A stretch of 64,000 nucleotides of DNA from Sporodiniella umbellata (GCA_025677835.1 JAIXMR010000001.1:186001-250000), one strand, 5' to 3'; counted from the stretch's first letter, positions 9,778 through 22,727 are shown. Notes: generated by a model from the sequence alone, not told the origin. A program made the numbers and translations.

Positions 9778-12700
9778 ATGGCAGCGCCGAGAAAGGTCCA
9801 TTGGTCAGAAAACGAAAACAACAAAGAGGAAAAAACGTATGGTAATGTACCAGACATACCTCCTGTAGAACCCCAAGTTCCTATGGCTTTCATGCCCACT
9901 ACGTATTTTCAAGCGTCAAATCCTTATCGTGATGAGGAAGATTACAGCGAAGACGAAGAACAAAGCAACAGTGAAGAAGAGGAAGCTACATTAAGTGGTC
10001 TATATGCACGCAATCAACATTCAGCTCCACCTGAAATCACTCATGAACGATTAGAATGGCAACAGATGTTACAATCTGTATTAATGGGCGAAGTCATTAA
10101 GTCAGAAAAGAAGAGATTGTCCAGCTCAGATAAATTTCAAAAGCAAACACCTACTCAGGAAATATGGTTAGCGCTTCGTGCTTTACTACGTGGAAGAACT
10201 TTGATTGAGGAGCAAAAATGTTTAGAAGATAGTCGAAAGGAAATCGAAGGCATTTTAAAAATGGTAGTTGGTTTCAAACTTGACAGTAAAGAAGACCAAG
10301 GCTCAGCGCTTCGGAAAGTAGCTGAAGTGTTAAAGAATATGGATCGTATTGAATCGCTTTATACTACTCGAGCTGCCATTATACAAGCCCATCCCGATTA
10401 CGGGTCATTTGATTTTCAAACCAAACTTGACGCTTTGAACGCCTGGTGCACAATTACACGTAGTTTGAGCATGCAATATAAAATTCTGAGAAACTGGACA
10501 GGCTCAGAAGAGCTACAAATTGCCAGAAAAGTAACTGAGGATGCCACAACTATAATAAAAGACAAGGAAAACACCAAAAATGATACCTCCTTTGTAGAAA
10601 GACTTTTGAAAGAGTCTGCACTGCAAGATACCTTTGATAAGCGAACCCTATCAGCACTTAATTTGTTGCTTGCCAAATCAAAACAAACAATGATTTATTA
10701 TTCAAAGTCATTTAAAGAAATGGCATTACCTTCCTTCACCTCTCAACTTCGACAGCTAGCCTATTTTCCTATTTCGCTTGTACAAGAAGCTCTCAAGCTT
10801 CGTCTAGAATATAAGAACAACACAAGCGAACCCCCTAAACAAATGGTTGACGCTATGATGGAAGATTATCGCGGCTTGCTTTCGCTAGCATGCAGAGTTA
10901 GGTTACAATATCAAGAAATCATGGATTCTGCTCCTGGTTGGGGTTTATCGCAAGATGAGTCTATCAACAAAAGTTATGACGATGTTCTTATGGAGTCTGT
11001 CCGCTTTTATTTTAAGCTTATTACTTGGAAACTTAAACTAGAAAAAGAAAACAGCTTGAGAGAATGTGAAGTAATGGAGAAAGAGTGGGCATTTTTAAAA
11101 GGAACAGTCTGCCATGCAGTAGATAGAGCTGATTGGGAATGCGCTGAACAGTTTTGGTAAGTTGAACCATATATCACTAATTAGATCTAATCTTTTTGTT
11201 TCTTTTTATTTTAGTTCTTTGACTAACAGGTTGCTGGTAGACGTCATGCGAGATTATATATCTAGCTTACAAGTGCTTTCAGAGGCAGTTGGAGATGCCG
11301 TTGAAGTAAAGTTCACACAACTATTACACACAATGCGGATGCGTGCAAGAAAACTACTGCAATTTGCCAAGTAAAAAAAGAGATTCGATTTGAAAACCCA
11401 CTAACGACTCTTAGGTTTTTTATGGGCCAATTCGAAAATGCTGCTGAATATGTTGTTGAAAACGAAAACATGGATAAATTTCTTACCTGTCTTGCAGATA
11501 CTGGTCACTTCTTGATATATACTGGATCATTTGAAGAAGATCGTATCTATATCATAGCCTCACCTTCACTTTATAATCGAGAAGAATTGATTAAGCTTAT
11601 TGTGAGATCGTGTTTTGCTCTTGATAAAGCATCACTGGCTACACCGCTAGTGAATGGTGCTGACAACCCACAAGATTATATTTTGATTTTCTCCCCATGG
11701 CAAAACATCATGTGGACAGGCGAAGTAGTCGAAGTACCTTTACCATTCATAAACTTGGGCATAAAAACACGCCGTGTTCGTCTTGTAACAGGTGATTCAA
11801 GTGACTTGGGGCCTGCTAAGACAACATTTTGGAATGCAGTACAGCATGCAGGGATAGAGACAATTCAAGAACAAAGAGCACATATACCAAAAATCAACCG
11901 AGAACTGACCAAAATCAAAATGACTGTGTTTAAGTTGGCGGATTCGACCATTTCTAGTGTAGCGACAATTCGAGAACAAACACTATCTCTAGGATGTCAA
12001 GAGCTAGTGGAAGAGTGCTTTAGTTTTGCAAGTGACTTTGGTATGAGAGCTGCAAAATTCCTTGAACTTGTAGTACGTCTGCAGCTTGATTTGAAGCTGG
12101 TAAGACTGGCTATTGATTGGATTTGTTTCATCACAGACGACTGTATTCCTTCTGACCGTAAAACGTTTAGATGGGCTGTAGCTGCCCTAGAGTTTGTCCA
12201 CTTAATGACACGTGGTGCCAATATACTTGCACTGAACGAACACGAGTTTGCGACTCTTCAGAGTAAGGTTGCAAGATGTGTTGCACTACTTATTTCACAC
12301 TTTGATGTCTTGGGTACACGCTACACCTATGAGATGCAACTGAAATCCGAACAGCAGCGACTCCATAGTATGACTGCTAAACGCAACTCATACTTGGCTT
12401 CCAAAAACTCTGATAAAGACAACATTACAACAAGTTCCACTTTTGGTGCCGCAAACGATGCTGCTATTACAGCAGGTGGTGGAGGTGTGATCTATATTCG
12501 TGATTCTTGGATGCGAAAGATATCAGAAATCGAAAACAAACGTAATGCTGATGAACAAGAGCGTAAGGTTATTGGTAAAATATTGGACGATCAAAAACCA
12601 GAAGATCAATCGCTTGTCTTTTTGGCCCCTTCTTCGTCCAATATTTCGTTTCGTTGGCAACAGGGTCGTTTTATTGGGGCGGGTACTTTTGGCTCAGTTT

Positions 12701-13950
12701 ATTTGGCCATTAATCTAGATACATCTTCTGTAATGGCTGTGAAAGAGATACGATTCCCTGACTCAAGCTCACTTTCTGCTCTTCATAAATCAATTAAAGA
12801 AGAAATGAATGTGATGGAAATGCTTAACAACAGAAACATTGTCCAATATTACGGCATGGTATATACACATATTTTAAAAAACGTAGGTTTACTAAAGGTT
12901 GTTTTATAGGAAGTGCACAGGGATCGTGTTTATATATTTATGGAGTACTGTGAAAATGGAAGTTTGGGTGCTCTGTTAGACCATGGTGGACGAATTGAAG
13001 ACGAGCTTTATGTTATTGACTATGCATACCAGTTACTGAGTGGGCTTGCTTATCTTCATGAAAATAATATTGTGCATAGAGACATTAAGCCTGATAGTAA
13101 CATAAAAACACTTGTTTATAAAACAGTCCCTAACTGACATATATTATAGATATCTTAATTGATTATCAAGGACAACTGAAGTTTACTGATTTTGGTGCGG
13201 CTAAAATACTAGCAAAAGGACAGAAAACTATGGGTCGCACTACAATGCATATGAACATCAACAGCTTAGCAGGCACACCCATGTATATGGTAAGAACTTT
13301 TTTTTTTTATCTGAAATTTCCTTTACTCACACAATGCTATCTAGGCGCCTGAAGTGATTACAGGCGGGAACACAGGTAGAAAAGGATCGATGGATATTTG
13401 GTCTTTGGGTTGTTGTATTGTTCAGATGGCAACTGGAAGGCGACCATGGAGCACATTGGAAAATGAATGGTCTGTTATGTATCACGTTGTTACTGGTCAT
13501 CCACCATTGCCTGATTCATCACAACTTTCAGAGCCTGGTATTGACTTTTTGAAGAAATGTTTTGTCCGTGATCCTACAAAGAGACCCAGTGCTGAAGAAC
13601 TGCTGGACCATCCATGGATCAAAGACTATATTCAAAACTATACCGACGACAATGTTACATATATGCCTAAGGCAGAGCAAAGCTTAGACTCCAATGAAGA
13701 CCAGTGGGTTTCCGAAGTGCCTGACCCCACAGTATTACTAAGCCCGGAAGAAATACCACTCATCCAACGGTCAGGAAACTCTTTGCAGCCATCTGATCGG
13801 CCACTAGTAAGAAGTATTCCCAATAGTTTAGCATTGGATAGTATGGCAGGTAGCCTAGAAAACGGAGCTCAGGCTCAAGCGTACTTTCAAAACATTGCAG
13901 CACAGCACGCTACTGATAGGCAATGGAACACCGATGCTTCAAATCACTAG
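9778..13950 (+). CDS. MAP kinase kinase kinase, Ssk2/Ssk22/MEKK4 type
   Basis: Six exons: 9778-11156, 11215-11370, 11415-12858, 12910-13096, 13150-13289, 13345-13950 (1303 aa). The long N-terminal region matches the helical regulatory part of the Ssk2/Wis4/MEKK4 family. The kinase domain starts near residue 930: glycine loop GAGTFGSVY, VAIK-type lysine in MAVKEI (~955), HRDIKPDN (Asp ~1051), DFG in FTDFGAAKI, then TPMYMAPEV and DIWSLGCCIVQMATG. All catalytic residues are present. The family activates the MAPKK of the HOG/SAPK osmostress pathway (Pbs2/Wis1), with the N-terminus acting as autoinhibitory and response-regulator-binding region. The T9A8 run sits just before the ATG. The kinase is followed by a ~100-residue acidic, Ser/Pro-rich tail. 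Assignment is strong; pathway wiring is inferred from the family. Confidence 0.93.
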
Positions 13951-14254
13951 TCTTTTTTTGTTTGTTTCTTACATCTTTTTTATTTCTCATTATTTCATGA
14001 TTTCTCGTAATATAACTTCTTTTGTAAATAACAAAAAAAAAGTGGAACGTGGGTTTACATGTGTCTCATCTTTGACTAGCTTGAATATGTAATATTTTTT
14101 ATTTTAGCTACCGACAGACATCAACTGAAACAAAGACAACACTAGGAGTGTATCTTGGAGGGTTTATCGTTTTCTACAATACATTTACTCTATTTTTTTT
14201 TTTTTTTTTTTGCGTTTATTTTTCTTTTTGATTTTATTTTATACTTTTTCCAAA
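13951..14254. other. Short intergenic spacer
   Basis: This spacer lies between the MAPKKK stop and the SUR7/PalI-like start. It is T-rich, including a T20-class run at 14191-14210. Nothing coding is supported. Confidence 0.55.
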
Positions 14255-15149
14255 ATGTCAAGATATGTACTCGGTTTACTGGCATCGTTTTTCTTGTTTG
14301 CGTCCTTTATACTGGGACTATTTATATTAATTGGTCAGCTGTCCAATAGACCATTTATCAACCTTATAAGTTTTGTCCGTGCTTTTAATCCTCGATATGA
14401 TTTGTCCTATGACTTCGGACTGTGGTAAATTACTTATTTTTAAAGTTGACGACATCTTAAAGTACATATATTTGGTTAGGAGCTACTGTCAAGGAAAGGC
14501 TTATTCACCAATAGAGTCATGCAGTAAAGCAATTCCAGCTTATAATTGGGCTGCAACCACCGGCTTTGACCAGATGCTACCCAGGCATTCTTCCAGCAAG
14601 ACGATCAGCCGAGTGTTTACTGCCAATTTTATACTGTATTTTATTGGTGCCGGGCTCTCCTTTCTGCTCTGGTTGGCTTCTTTACCCTCTTTATGTTGCA
14701 AGCAAATCAAAAATGGACAAAGAGTACGTAGTGCTGTGATGTCGTCTTTGACTGGCTTTACTTTCTTGGTCATGTTAGCGGCTCTGGTAATGGGGCTTGT
14801 TCTTGTCATTGGATCTGTCAAAGCGATAGGAAACGCATCCGAGGACTGGCAAGGACATGCAGGTATAGCTATCTGGTTCACCATCGGATCTGTCGTCAGC
14901 TTGTTTTTAGCATTTATCTGTTACACCATTCGAACGTGTATCAAACCAAGTCGTCGTACTACGGCGGAGCGTTACGAGAAGCCGTTTGAATTACCAACGC
15001 ATGACCCTGTGGGTCATACACCTCAACCTGCTCCTACAGAGCCTTACAACCATCTTACACATTCTAGTAGTATGTCCCAACAGTACTCGCCTAATCTGAA
15101 TATTCAATATCTATCGCCCATATATAATAGTGGAAGACAACATACATAG
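14255..15149 (+). CDS. SUR7/PalI (Rim9)-family tetraspan membrane protein
   Basis: Two exons, 14255-14424 and 14480-15149 (279 aa). The start MSRYVLGLLASFFLFASFIL gives a first membrane segment. The extracellular loop carries GLWSYCQG, the GLW-x2-C signature shared by fungal SUR7/PalI proteins and claudins; the intron splits the Trp codon and splicing restores it. Three more hydrophobic segments follow (FILYFIGAGLSFLLWLASL, TGFTFLVMLAALVMGLVLVI, IAIWFTIGSVVSLFLAFI). The cytosolic tail is Pro/Ser/Tyr-rich with repeated His-Thr-Pro elements. Family members organise eisosomes/MCC domains or sense ambient pH with Rim21; the sequence alone does not decide between these. Its 3' end converges on the cyclin gene 205 bp away. 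Confidence 0.87.
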
Positions 15150-15354
15150 ACTAACATATATATGTATATATATTAACTTAATAAAGAACTATAAATATTA
15201 AAACACTTCAAGGACCGATCTATCCGAAAAGTTCAACTCTTATCAAACACTAAAAAAAGAGAATGTACATCAATGGTCGAGGTAGATATATCAATCAATA
15301 GGGCAGACGGATTAGATTATATGCACATTTGACATTTATTGTTTAATGTTATCT

Positions 15355-16072
15355 TTAAACGTTAGTCAAGCGACAACGAAAGTCTGATTTTTGACAGGGC
15401 TTTTTATAAGGACGATGGCGCTTTACTTTGCTTGAATAAGGAGTGAGTGGCGGCAGGGTGGATTTTTTGTTAGATTGAATGTGTGCAATTTGACGCTTTT
15501 CATTGGGCTGTGGCTCGCGTGGCGTGTTTGCGTGCAATAATAATTGATCTGCATATTCTTGCAGGTCTTCTAAAGTGATTCGTAGTTGAAATCCAACTGA
15601 AAACAAAAATTGAAGTTCGAGTTGGTTGAGTTCTTGTAATGAAACCCCACCCACTTTAGCATAGCGTCTATTAGAATAGAAGGTGTCTGAAGTGAATTTA
15701 GAAGCTATAAGGATGCTATTTGAATGCTTTAGAAAAATGACAGTCGCATATCTCTCTAGTTTACCTGGCAATAAGCAACCTGTGAACACTATATGCATTA
15801 ATATGAAGGCCTTGATTCAAGTTTGTAATACGATCAAAATAAACCAATACTGATATCAAAACTTCGTTATCAAAAGGTGCAAATTTATGTATTCTTGACA
15901 GATAGGAAAATATGCTGATGCCGGGTATAGACCTTGAATGAAAATGGGTAATGTTTAGATCAGGTATAAGACTGTTTGACTGTAATATAGACTCCAGTAG
16001 CTCAGAGACTATCTTTATCAGATGCTGTGTGGGGTATAGTTTTATATTCATTGTACATGCAACTTTTTTCAT
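15355..16072 (-). CDS. Pho80/PCL-type cyclin
   Basis: Two exons on the minus strand, 16072-15765 and 15715-15355 (222 aa). The cyclin box spans ~40-165: ISIFSYLSRIHKFAPFDNEV, VLVYFDRITN, VHRLLIASILIASKFTSDTF, YYSN-like YSNRRYAKVGGV, LNQLELQFLFSVGFQLRI. This is the Pho80/Pcl6/7 (cyclin-like, PF08613) pattern that partners the Pho85/CDK5-type kinase in phosphate, glycogen and polarity control. The junction was chosen because only the acceptor at 15716 restores HRLLIASILIASKF. The basic C-tail has several Pro-directed sites. The start at 16072 gives MKKVACTMN; the in-frame Phe-rich extension upstream is low-complexity and was not used. The exact Pho80 versus Pcl subgroup is unresolved. Confidence 0.85.
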
Positions 16073-17498
16073 TTTTTTTTGTTCAGAGAAGAGAAAAGAC
16101 AATGGTTTGAAAGGGGTTTTTTTTTTTTTTATCAAGAGAAAAAAAAAAAAAAAAGGAGAAGGGTGACAGAAGTATACGTTCCATCTTTTTCTTAGAGAAT
16201 AACCAAAGACCAATCAGTATGACCACGTAACGACATGTGCAGAAAAAAAAAAAGGGAATGCGCTGTTTAAAGCTACCTTCCGACAGATACATATCAGACT
16301 GTCAATTTGTTGATGTGTAAACAGCAGTAATTACATGCGCTTGTTGTATACTACTTTTTCTGTCATATTATTGTCTATAGCAGGTTTTACTATGTTCCGT
16401 TACTATAAGCCGTTTTTCTTTTACTTACAGAATGTAAAGCTGTACTGACTAAAGGAGTGTCCAAAAGTTTGTATTTCGATAAAGTACTGAAATGAGACCG
16501 TGTTCATTGATGTAATGCTCCCAAAATACCTCCTTTTTAGCATGTGTTGTGAAACGCAATTTACCCAAATCATAACCAAAGGGAGTAAAAATAACCACTA
16601 AGTATAGAAACAGTGGCAAAATAGAAAAAAAGAAAATGATGGCTGATAAGAGCCAAGTCTATTTTCTTTATTGACACTACTGGCAAAAATGATACTGTGT
16701 TCATATTTAGCTTGATTTGAAGCATATATACTTGGAGACAGCAATATTTGGGGTTTTTTCTTTCTTTCTTTTTTTTTAGGAACTGTATTTGTATGTACAA
16801 TAGAGTGGACAACGTTTAATGGTTAATAAACCTTTCTATGTCTAACTTTGTTTATACTGCCTACTTTATCGCTCACTGTCCTTTTTTTATGTATATAAAA
16901 GCTATAGATCTAAAGACCAAAGAGATATCTACTTTTTTTTTAAAAAAAAAAAATTGTTTATGGAAACTTTAATGCTTCCTTTTATACAGTATACACATAC
17001 GCTGCTTTGGGTTTGTCCTAAAAAGAAAACTAAAGTGAGGTACTACTTGGCTTTCAAAGCATTGTTACATTTACTCGGCAGATAAATGGACAACACTTTA
17101 ATAAGCAAGCCTGAATATATGTAAGCTCGAGCACATCTTGATACCGGGAATAGTATTCTTCTTTTCCATGCAATAAATAAAGCTGAAACTGCTTGAGGAA
17201 CGTATTACTACAACAGAACCCTACTAGCTTATTAAAACTAAAAATAATATCATGTGACCATTACAGGGTTCATTTCTATTTATGAGCATATATTAAATAT
17301 GGTATTTGTTTTTCAGTATTCGAAACCCAAACTGACTCAGAAAAAGAGAAAAAAGCTGCTTTAACCATAGACGGTTCCATAAATATAAGCAAGTACAGCG
17401 TGTTTTAAGAATAAAATACTAAAATGATGTTATAGGCTTGAAAAGCCCAAGTGCTCTATCAAAACTACATCTCCAATTCGCAAGGTTTGAATCAAACC

Positions 17499-18015
17499 AA
17501 AAAAAAAAAAAGGGGGGAGGAGGACAGAATGTGTAACTAAAGTAATGCTTTGTATGATAAGCGCACCATATTGGTTCCTTAGTCAATTGAACTCTTTTAG
17601 ATTTAAGGCCAAGAGTTGTCTTTTGCGCTATATGTTTAAATAAATGTATATATAAAAGTCGATTATAGTGGTTTTCAAGGGTACCCGTTGCTACGTGGTT
17701 GTAACTACCCAACTGTCCTCACTATAACAAGACAGACTGCTTCAGCAAATGCACATTCAATCTATATTGACACGTTAGAACATAAAAGAGTCACCCAATT
17801 TTAATTCGTTGCATTATATATAAAATCCCCCCAAAAAAAAAGATAGGTGGTAGACTGAAGCTATTTTAGTTCAGCTTGAGTGGATTCAATAAAAAGTTGC
17901 TTTATGTTGTGTAACCTTATATACTTTATAATAATAAAAAGGTATGTTTGTGCACATGCATATGTACGAGTATTAAAGAGCTTTTTTTCAAAAAAAAAAA
18001 AAAAAAAAGGGGGGG
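17499..18015. repeat. Two poly(A)-poly(G) junction tracts
   Basis: A13G6 lies at 17499-17517 and A19G7 at 17990-18015. Both are uninterrupted homopurine runs on the plus strand, separated by ordinary AT-rich DNA. Confidence 0.8.
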
Positions 18016-18973
18016 GTAGCCAAACAAAAAAGGTTCTTTTTTGTTTTCCTTTTTAGCTTTCAGAGATTGACAATCTTATCTTTTGCTTTTATACACAGGA
18101 TTTGCGATCGATTTTTGTTTAATAACGGACATCCAACTTTTATAAAGTAACCATCTGGTTGGTTTTTGGTTTTGGTTTACACCCAAAGTGAGACTGGCTC
18201 TGGTAAACAAAAGATAGGAAAAAATTTTGGGTATACTTTCTCTAGTGAAACTATATATAAAGACAGGCTCATAGTGAGAATTTTGAAATTTTCAAAATTA
18301 AATTTTGCTCGAACACAATTGCTGTATTGAGTGCAAGCCCACTTGTTTTCCTACAATAATAATAAAAGCCCGACTTTGTAAAACATGGATCTGCTTTTGT
18401 GCAACATACTAAAAATAAGGTTTCTCTTTTCTCCCCCTGTGTCTGTCCTCCTTTTTATCTTTTTGTTATATACAACAACGCCTGATCATTTTCTTTTTAG
18501 TAAAAGGCGATTTTGTTTTTGATCCTGTCAAGGCGGCGGTTCTTTAAAAACAAAGAGATAATCAAAGTAACCTAGGCTTTCACCTAAAACGAGGACATAT
18601 CCAAGCGGAATTGTAGCCTGTTGGGCCTAGAGCGACTCAATGAAGGCTCATGAATACGTCCAAGATGAGCAGACAATACGTGCTTACGAACATTCATGAA
18701 TGGCCACGTGAATAAAACATTATACACTTGCAAAAGAAAAAATTCCTGTGCTCCTTTGAAATTTCCCCCAGAATATTCCCCTTTTATACAAAATAAAAAA
18801 TAGAAACTATTTTTGTTTTCTTTTCTTTTTTTTTTTTTTTTTTTATATATAATACGACCTAACAAAGAAGCCTTGTTTGCTTCTTCCACTTCCTCCCCTT
18901 TTTATAATAATTGTCCCCTTCCACTCTTTAACATAAACCCCTTTCTATCTTTTTTTTCTATATTTCTTTAGTC

Positions 18974-19003
18974 TTTTTTTTTTTTTAAAAAAAAAAAAAA
19001 AAA
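18974..19003. repeat. T13A17 inverted homopolymer just upstream of the RhoGAP start
   Basis: A T-run is followed directly by an A-run, ending nine bases before the ATG at 19013. It can form a self-complementary hairpin in the leader if transcribed. Confidence 0.85.
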
Positions 19004-19012
19004 CAGAGTAGA

Positions 19013-20260
19013 ATGTCTTTCAACAACTTGAATCAAGATGAGCAAACTAGTTTGCATTCACAAAATGAACGTTTATGGAAGATTGTTGAAAAGCAACGTG
19101 AGATGATTCAGAATCTACAAAAAGAAAATGCACGACTTTCAGCCGACCGAGACAGTCTTTCAGATAAAGTGGATTCACTTGAGAAAGAGCTGGCTCGCAA
19201 ACGAGTGACATCGTTACTTATTTCACCGCAGACGCTGGAAGAGTTAGCCCAGGCTGAGGCGAGTGTATGTACACCGAGTGAGTGTTCACCTGTGGAAGCG
19301 GCACTGAGCCCTATGCCGCCTCCCCGGTCACCCTACCGTCCGAGCAAGGATAGACCAGAGCCCATGTTCTCCTCTTCACCCTCTTCACCTGCGCCTGGGC
19401 CGGTTCGAAAAAACAGTGCGCCCACGTCAGCTCTGGACCGACCTTGTTACCGAGAGATGGCCAGAAACGAGTCAGACACTGCACTTCTTGCCGTTTCGAA
19501 TGCTGTATCGAATCGGTCCCGAGGCAAACGTGAGAGTATGTTGATCACAAGACCCGGCATGAACTCCACCTCCCGATCCACACCCAATCTAACCCATAGT
19601 TATTTTGAGACGATGGAAGAAGAAGAGCAGTGCTTGGAAATAGAAGACGAAGAAGAAGAAGAGGAGGAGGAGGAGGAGGAAGAAGAGCCCATGCCACTCT
19701 CAGAAAGTCTCAGCTCTCTCCAGATTAAAGTCATTGGATCTGCTATCAAGCCAAATGTCAAAGGCAAAGAGGTTGTCTCTTTTATTCTCTCGATTGGCAG
19801 CCAACAGGGTGAAGAAAAGCAGAGGGTTGAAAAACTCTATTCAGATTTCTTAACTTTGGACGCTACTCTGAAAGCCAAGAAGAATAACCGTTCCTTGTTA
19901 TCCAAAATGGGCAAACTTCCTGACAAGGCTTTGTTTTCAAATCATGCGCCTAGCAAAGTAGACCAAAGAAAGGCAAGCAACCCCTCCCCCTTTTTTAAAA
20001 AAGTGAATGTCTAACGCAGTCAATTTTTAGCTGGCACTGGAGCAGTATTTACAACACATTGTGTCTTTACCTCTGGAAGATACAACAGACATCTGTACTT
20101 TTTTGAACACGGATGTTATTAATAACGAAAGCCATCCAAAGTTAGGGGAGAAAGAAGGCTATTTGACGAAACGAGGAAAGAACTTTGGTGGTTGGAAAAC
20201 GCGGTACTTTGTACTGAATGGCAGTTTGCTTGATTATTTTGAAGGGGTAAGAGTCAAATG

Positions 20261-20294
<34 letters not shown>

Positions 20295-22093
20295 TATGTG
20301 GTTATTGATGAGAAGGGGGGTGGTGGAGGGAATAGAAAGAGGGCCACCGACTGGGATCGATCCGATTGATCAATGCACAGATTGGAAGACAGATGCCAGG
20401 TGCTACACCTACGATGGAAGACAGCCAGAGTATTTATCGTCACGCTTTTTTGATTGTGGAGCAAAAAAAGACAGGTTCATCCCACTATGTGCGGCATATT
20501 CTGTGCGCGAATTCGGACGATGACCGTGACGAATGGGTTCATGCGTTGTTGCAGAACATTCGAGTGGAAGAAGACGAGAAGCCAAAGCGACGTGTGTTTG
20601 AGAAGCCACGGAAGCTATCGAAAGGTGAGATCCGAGCCATTGCTGCCCAGCCGTTGAGCCAAGTAAAGTTACAAGCCGACATGGAAAAGTTCCAGACCAT
20701 CCCTTCTGTCCAGGTGCATTCGGACGAGACGTTCAGCCAGCCAACGCCTTCGATTTCAAGCGAGAGTTCGGATAGTCTGTTGACGTTGAATAGCGATACG
20801 CGTCTTGACCGAGGGCTGCAGACGCCACGTCCGACCGTGGTCCGGCGTAGCTCGATGGGAAACCTGATCACCGCCCCTTCGCCTGCGTTTGAGGCGCCAG
20901 CAGCACCTCAGCGCGCGCCTTCCCCAACGATCATTGGCCGTGCTACGGATGAGACAGAGGGTGATAAGAAAGCGCGCAACAAGGCACATCGGATGACGTT
21001 CTGGGGTAAAAAGATGTTTAGCAGCAGCGCTAGCGACCTTCACCAGATGCTCAAGTCACCCTCCTCAGATTCAGACAGCAAGATGCCCCCGATCGTCCAC
21101 GCTGGCTTTCGTGGCTTTCTTTCCCGATCCTCACATGAACAAACGGACCGGCACAAGGAACCCAAGATTGTGTTTGGCGTGCCTTTGGACGAAGCGGTCC
21201 GGATCTCACGTATCGACGCACACTGTGAGCTACCGGCGATTGTCTATCGCTGTATCGAATATCTCGACCACAAGAACGCGTTTCTGGAAGAAGGACTCTA
21301 CCGTCTGAGTGGTAGTAACTCGACCATGAAAGCCCTCAAAGAGAAATTCAATCAGGAGGGTGACGTGAACCTGTTGAACCCCAAGCATGACTATGATGTG
21401 CATGTCGTCGCTGGCCTGTTGAAGATGTGGTTACGTGAACTGCCTACCAGCGTACTCACACGCGAGAACCGAACCGACTTTCTACATGTGATTGGTAACA
21501 AAGAAATATGGCATGTGTATTGTCTAAGCAGTTGTATATATATATATATATATAGACCTTTTGGATCGTAAAGATCGAGTGAACGAGTTGGGTCGCTTGG
21601 TATCCCTTCTTCCGCTCAGTAACTATACGCTACTTCGTGCTCTTACAGCGCACTTGATTCGCGTCGTCAAGAACTCAGACATCAACAAGATGACCATGCG
21701 TAATGTGAGCATCGTCTTTTCACCTACCTTGGGTATCCCAGCCACCATCTTCAACTTGTTCATGAGCGAGTTTGAATATATCTTTTGGACAAGCGAGAAT
21801 GGGGATGCAGCACCTAGAATGATCCCAGATGAGCCTGTTGCTGGCCTCAGTCGAAAGACAACCCTTCGTCTGCTAAAAGAAGAACACGGACGTAGTAACC
21901 GGAACAGTGTAAACTATATTGACGGTGCACCGAATGCTATTGTCGATTTGGAAAAGAACATGAGTGGTAGAGAAAAGAAAAAAAAAAAAGCGTTGTCTTG
22001 CTTATACTTTCTTTAGGTTCGCCGGTATTGGATGAAGATGAAGATGAAGTGGATGATTTGACACTGAGTGATACAAACTATTCATCTGTCTAG
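19013..22093 (+). CDS. PX-PH-RhoGAP protein, Bem3-like
   Basis: Five exons: 19013-19972, 20031-20246, 20342-21494, 21556-21966, 22017-22093 (938 aa). A coiled coil occupies ~25-65 (NERLWKIVEKQREMIQNLQ). A Ser/Pro-rich stretch and a poly-Glu run (~215-225) precede a PX domain (~233-355) and a PH domain (~360-480; EGYLTKRGKNFGGWKTRYFV, GHRLGSIRLINAQIGRQ). RhoGAP is at ~665-860 with arginine finger in EGLYRLSG and MRNVSIVFSPTLGIP. The architecture matches Bem3-type GAPs, which inactivate Cdc42/Rho at growth sites. The first intron uses a GC donor (GCAAGC at 19973) and an AG at 20030; the only GT alternative would leave ~30 nt. Acceptor 20341 was chosen because only it restores the PH strand GSIRLINAQIG. 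The acidic C-tail ends at TAG 22093. Exon 3 is GC-richer than flanking DNA. Confidence 0.92.
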
Positions 22094-22727
22094 GTTAGAT
22101 ACACTGTGACCCTACATTGTCAAAAAAAAAAAAAAAAAAACAATGGTATTTTTTTTTTTTTATTATTATTATTGTGATTATTATTATTATTATCTCTTAT
22201 TATTTATTTGTTTTAATAAACCAAGTCTTCTTGGGCTTTTCTTTACTCCCTCTTTCCCCCACCCCTCTCTCTCTCTCTCTCTCTCCTCTTCTTTTCACCT
22301 CTCCTTCTCTACTGTTTCTTGTTGAACACTTTTTTTTTAAAAAAAAAAAAAAACAAAAACAAACCTTCAAGAATTGTTTATTTGATTGATCGTGCATTGC
22401 ATTGATAGTTTCCCTCTTTCCCCCCCCCTTATTATTATGAGTAGTATTTCCTTTTGGCATCTTTTTTTTTTTTTTTTTTTGTATCTTCCCCTTTCTTACT
22501 TCCCCTTCCATTGCCCCCCCCTTTTTTTTTTCTTTTAAACAAAAATAAAGGCCCTCTTTTTTTTTTTTTTCTTTTTCTTTTTGGTGATTTGTCAATAGAA
22601 AGCAAAGAGCAACGATTTTGAAATCGATTTGTGTGTAGATAGTGTATACATAGTGTCTGTCTGTTGAAGAATCTATCGATAGCCAAAGAAACGATTTGTG
22701 TTGATTATTCTTACAACGTTGAGTGTG
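22094..22727. other. Intergenic region rich in simple repeats
   Basis: Contains an A18 run (~22123-22140), a TTA repeat (22161-22192), a CT repeat (22265-22286), T9A15 (22330-22353), a C8T10 junction (22514-22531) and a T14 run near 22557. No gene is visible; the NIPA promoter should be here. Confidence 0.6.
22330..22353. repeat. T9A15 inverted homopolymer
   Basis: One of about ten T-run/A-run junctions in the window; others are at 867-890, 9759-9775, 16933-16953, 18974-19003, 24474-24506, 33031-33068, 38108-38141, 39332-39353 and 61760-61782. Confidence 0.85.

Larger units (their letters stand above)
16073..19012. other. 2.9 kb gene-free region
   Basis: No ORF here carries a recognisable domain. 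Visible structure: a T/A inverted run at 16120-16155, T9A12 at 16933-16953, A-to-G junctions at 17499-17517 and 17990-18015, a T16 run at 18828-18843, and T13A17 at 18974-19003 just upstream of the RhoGAP ATG. The proximal side should hold the RhoGAP promoter and the distal side the cyclin promoter. A non-coding RNA is possible but I see no diagnostic motif. Confidence 0.5.

Noticed and set aside
17455..17505. Possible tRNA T-arm (ggtttgaatcaaacc)
   Set aside because: The loop has five bases instead of seven and the upstream arms cannot be paired.
20296..20609. Overlapping ORFs in other frames of the RhoGAP PH region
   Set aside because: They are shadows of exon 3 and of the T-rich intron; only the acceptor at 20341 yields a PH domain.
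22143..22686. Repeat-encoded ORFs (poly-Phe, poly-Lys) in homopolymer gaps
   Set aside because: They consist of low-complexity translation of microsatellites with no conserved segment; the same applies to gap ORFs around 27256-27594 and 63733-63963.
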